This document shows positions 6,176 to 7,266 of a stretch of 7,266 nucleotides of DNA, piece after piece. This stretch comes from an uncultured Streptomyces sp. GTDB lineage: Bacteria; Actinomycetota; Actinomycetes; Streptomycetales; Streptomycetaceae. The notes beneath the pieces are model-generated. The model was not told the DNA's origin. It ran no database searches and saw only the letters and a program-made list of their open reading frames with translations. Positions within the stretch are counted from its first letter, which is position 1; each line of letters opens with the position of its first letter. The DNA is taken from the NCBI GenBank assembly GCA_946480485.1, contig CAMLJW010000269.1, positions 1-7,266 of the forward strand, given 5' to 3'. Made by a program: the position numbers and the translations under genes.

Positions 6176-7172
6176 AGGCCGCCTCGGTGACGACTTCGCG
6201 GTCGAAGGAGACGATCGTGCGGGTGAAGTCGCGGGTGGAAAGCAACAGCTTGTAGATGATGGCGAGCTCGAAGACGAGGAGGAGCGCGCCGGACACGAGG
6301 GTCGCCTCGATCACCGCGTCGAGGAGCGGGCCGACGATGAAAACACCCATCTGGAATTCGATGCCGCTCACCAGGTGGCTACGAATACGGTGGCGGAGCA
6401 GGAGGCAGCGTACGCGCAGGTAGACCGGGAAGCGGTGGCGGAACTCCTGGTGCAGATCGATGACTCGCGGCTGCTTCTCCAGGGATTCGGCAGCGGGTCC
6501 GCCGACCGCCCTGTTCTCGGAAAACGATTCCGCCCCATCCTCGGAAACCGCCGCCGTCCTGCGGAGATCCTGTGCGATGTCGGCCTCGGGATTGTTGCGC
6601 AGCAGGTCTTCCATGAAGGCGAGTCGGGCGGAATTCTCTGCGCGCCGCGCCTCCCGCACACGCGCCTTGATCTGCTTCCGCATGGAGTGGCGGATCTTGA
6701 AGATTTCCAGGGAGTTGATGTAGCGCAACATGTCCAGGCCGACGACGGCGAGGGCGAGCCAGATGTAGACCGTGTCATCGGTGCGCTGGTACTGACCGGC
6801 CATCAGCGCGACTCCGCACACCATCACGCGGACGCGGTCGAAGACGAAGTCCAGCCAGGCCCCGAACACGGAACCCTGGCCGGTGAGCCGGGCCACCTTC
6901 CCGTCCATGCAGTCGAGGACGAAGCTCAGGTGGTAGACGATCGCGCCGGCGATCAGCCAGCGCCAGTCACCGAACGCGAAGCACGCCGACGAGGCCAGCC
7001 CCAGCAGGAACGCTCCCCAGGTGATCTGGTTCGGCGTGATCGTCGTCCGCATCGCGGTGAAGCGCACGAGCGGTGTGGCGACCGGGTCGACGAGCAGCAC
7101 GGTCCACCACGCGTCGCGCTTCTTCTCGGTGATGCGGCGCACCTCGGCGAGGGGCGGTATGTCTCGGCGCAT
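6174..7172 (-). CDS. CDP-alcohol phosphatidyltransferase family membrane protein
   Basis: This 332-residue integral membrane enzyme should transfer a phospho-alcohol from a CDP-linked donor to an acceptor alcohol. The family motif is complete: Asp87, Asp90-Gly91, Ala94-Arg95, Gly104, Asp108 and Asp112 (in DCMDGKVAR...GAWLDFVFD), preceded by TPNQIT at 46-51. Hydrophobic segments lie at about 52-67, 72-86, 114-126, 135-150, 271-288 and 290-308. Between the fourth and fifth, residues 159-269 form a charged, helix-prone insert of about 110 residues, which explains why the protein exceeds the usual ~200 residues. The ATG at 7172 has a modest GGGAAG 8 nt upstream. Substrates cannot be told from sequence; phosphatidylglycerol, phosphatidylinositol-phosphate or polyol-phosphate polymers are all possible. 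It is divergent from a likely gene at the right edge. Confidence 0.9.
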   Translation of the reverse strand: MRRDIPPLAEVRRITEKKRDAWWTVLLVDPVATPLVRFTAMRTTITPNQITWGAFLLGLASSACFAFGDWRWLIAGAIVYHLSFVLDCMDGKVARLTGQGSVFGAWLDFVFDRVRVMVCGVALMAGQYQRTDDTVYIWLALAVVGLDMLRYINSLEIFKIRHSMRKQIKARVREARRAENSARLAFMEDLLRNNPEADIAQDLRRTAAVSEDGAESFSENRAVGGPAAESLEKQPRVIDLHQEFRHRFPVYLRVRCLLLRHRIRSHLVSGIEFQMGVFIVGPLLDAVIEATLVSGALLLVFELAIIYKLLLSTRDFTRTIVSFDREVVTEAA

Positions 7173-7207
7173 GGGTCAACTTCCCGAGTTCGGTTTGAGT
7201 TCACCTC

Positions 7208-7237
7208 ACGCTAAGAAGCCGATCGAACAAGGAACAA
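7208..7237 (-). promoter_or_regulatory. Possible promoter of the phosphatidyltransferase gene
   Basis: On the - strand TTGTTC (7237-7232) and TAGCGT (7213-7208) are 18 bp apart, an acceptable pair for a vegetative actinomycete promoter (TTGAC / TAGRRT). Transcription would start near 7201, giving a leader of about 28 nt. The stretch 7173-7247 is lower in GC than its surroundings, as expected for a divergent promoter region. This is a weak match. Confidence 0.3.
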
Positions 7238-7247
7238 GAAGGAGTCT

Positions 7248-7266
7248 GTGCAACCTTTGAAGACGG
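7248..7266 (+). CDS. Possible start of a + strand gene (cut by window end)
   Basis: GTG 7248 opens a frame reading VQPLKT to the window end. AAGGAG at 7239-7244 is a good Shine-Dalgarno core, but it is only 3 nt from this GTG. The in-frame TTG at 7257 is 12 nt away, so the true start is unclear. The product cannot be named from six residues. A divergent gene here would fit the gap of 75 bp before it. Confidence 0.4.

Noticed and set aside
6504..6560. Near-repeat CTCGGAAAACG / CTCGGAAACCG within the phosphatidyltransferase gene
   Set aside because: The match covers only about ten bases inside coding sequence and can be explained by repeated Ser/Glu codons in a low-complexity acidic stretch.
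5961..7214. 417-residue open frame on the + strand
   Set aside because: It is antisense to the phosphatidyltransferase, whose catalytic motif is intact. No recognisable domain is present.
7195..7247. Promoter for the right-edge + strand gene (TTGAGT at 7195-7200)
   Set aside because: No acceptable -10 hexamer lies 16-19 bp downstream; TAAGAA at 7212-7217 is only 11 bp away.

Overview
The window is very GC-rich DNA from an actinomycete, most likely a Streptomyces. The evidence is the strongly GC-biased third codon positions, the many long shadow frames, GTG starts, and the gene order cysD-cysN-sulfonate-type ABC transporter-sirohydrochlorin chelatase. From memory of Streptomyces genomes, that order lies in their assimilatory sulfate reduction region; no search was run.

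Positions 1-5265, all on the + strand, form a sulfur-assimilation block. It opens with the last 23 codons of cysD and then cysN, the two subunits of ATP sulfurylase. A 247-bp gap follows that holds a possible 33-codon small ORF and a GC-rich hairpin. After the gap come a lipoprotein substrate-binding protein, an ABC ATPase and a membrane permease of the SsuABC/TauABC (sulfonate/taurine/nitrate) class. A CbiX/SirB-type sirohydrochlorin chelatase is the last gene. ATPase and permease overlap by 14 nt, and only 6 nt separate permease and chelatase, so these look like one translationally coupled unit. The block combines sulfate activation, probable uptake of an organic sulfur source, and making of siroheme for sulfite reductase.

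Positions 5266-5527 hold no intact gene. They contain three tandem 11-12 bp repeats running into a perfect 14-bp palindrome. They also hold, on the - strand, the N-terminal remnant of a ketopantoate reductase (PanE/ApbA family) gene. The remnant has lost its apparent start, carries a stop codon, is shifted by a 31-bp insertion between 5-bp direct repeats, and is cut short.

Positions 5528-7172 carry two - strand genes. One is a DUF1697 protein that may be translated from a nearly leaderless mRNA. The other is a CDP-alcohol phosphatidyltransferase with a complete catalytic motif and an unusually long hydrophilic insert. About 3.5-4 copies of a 15-bp tandem repeat separate them, and the array touches the stop codon of the phosphatidyltransferase. 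The last 94 bp look like a divergent promoter region, and a + strand gene may begin at 7248.

No tRNA, rRNA, CRISPR array, insertion sequence or known riboswitch was recognised. Most of the window is ordinary core metabolism. The points of interest are the decayed gene, the two small repeat arrays and the cysN-transporter gap.
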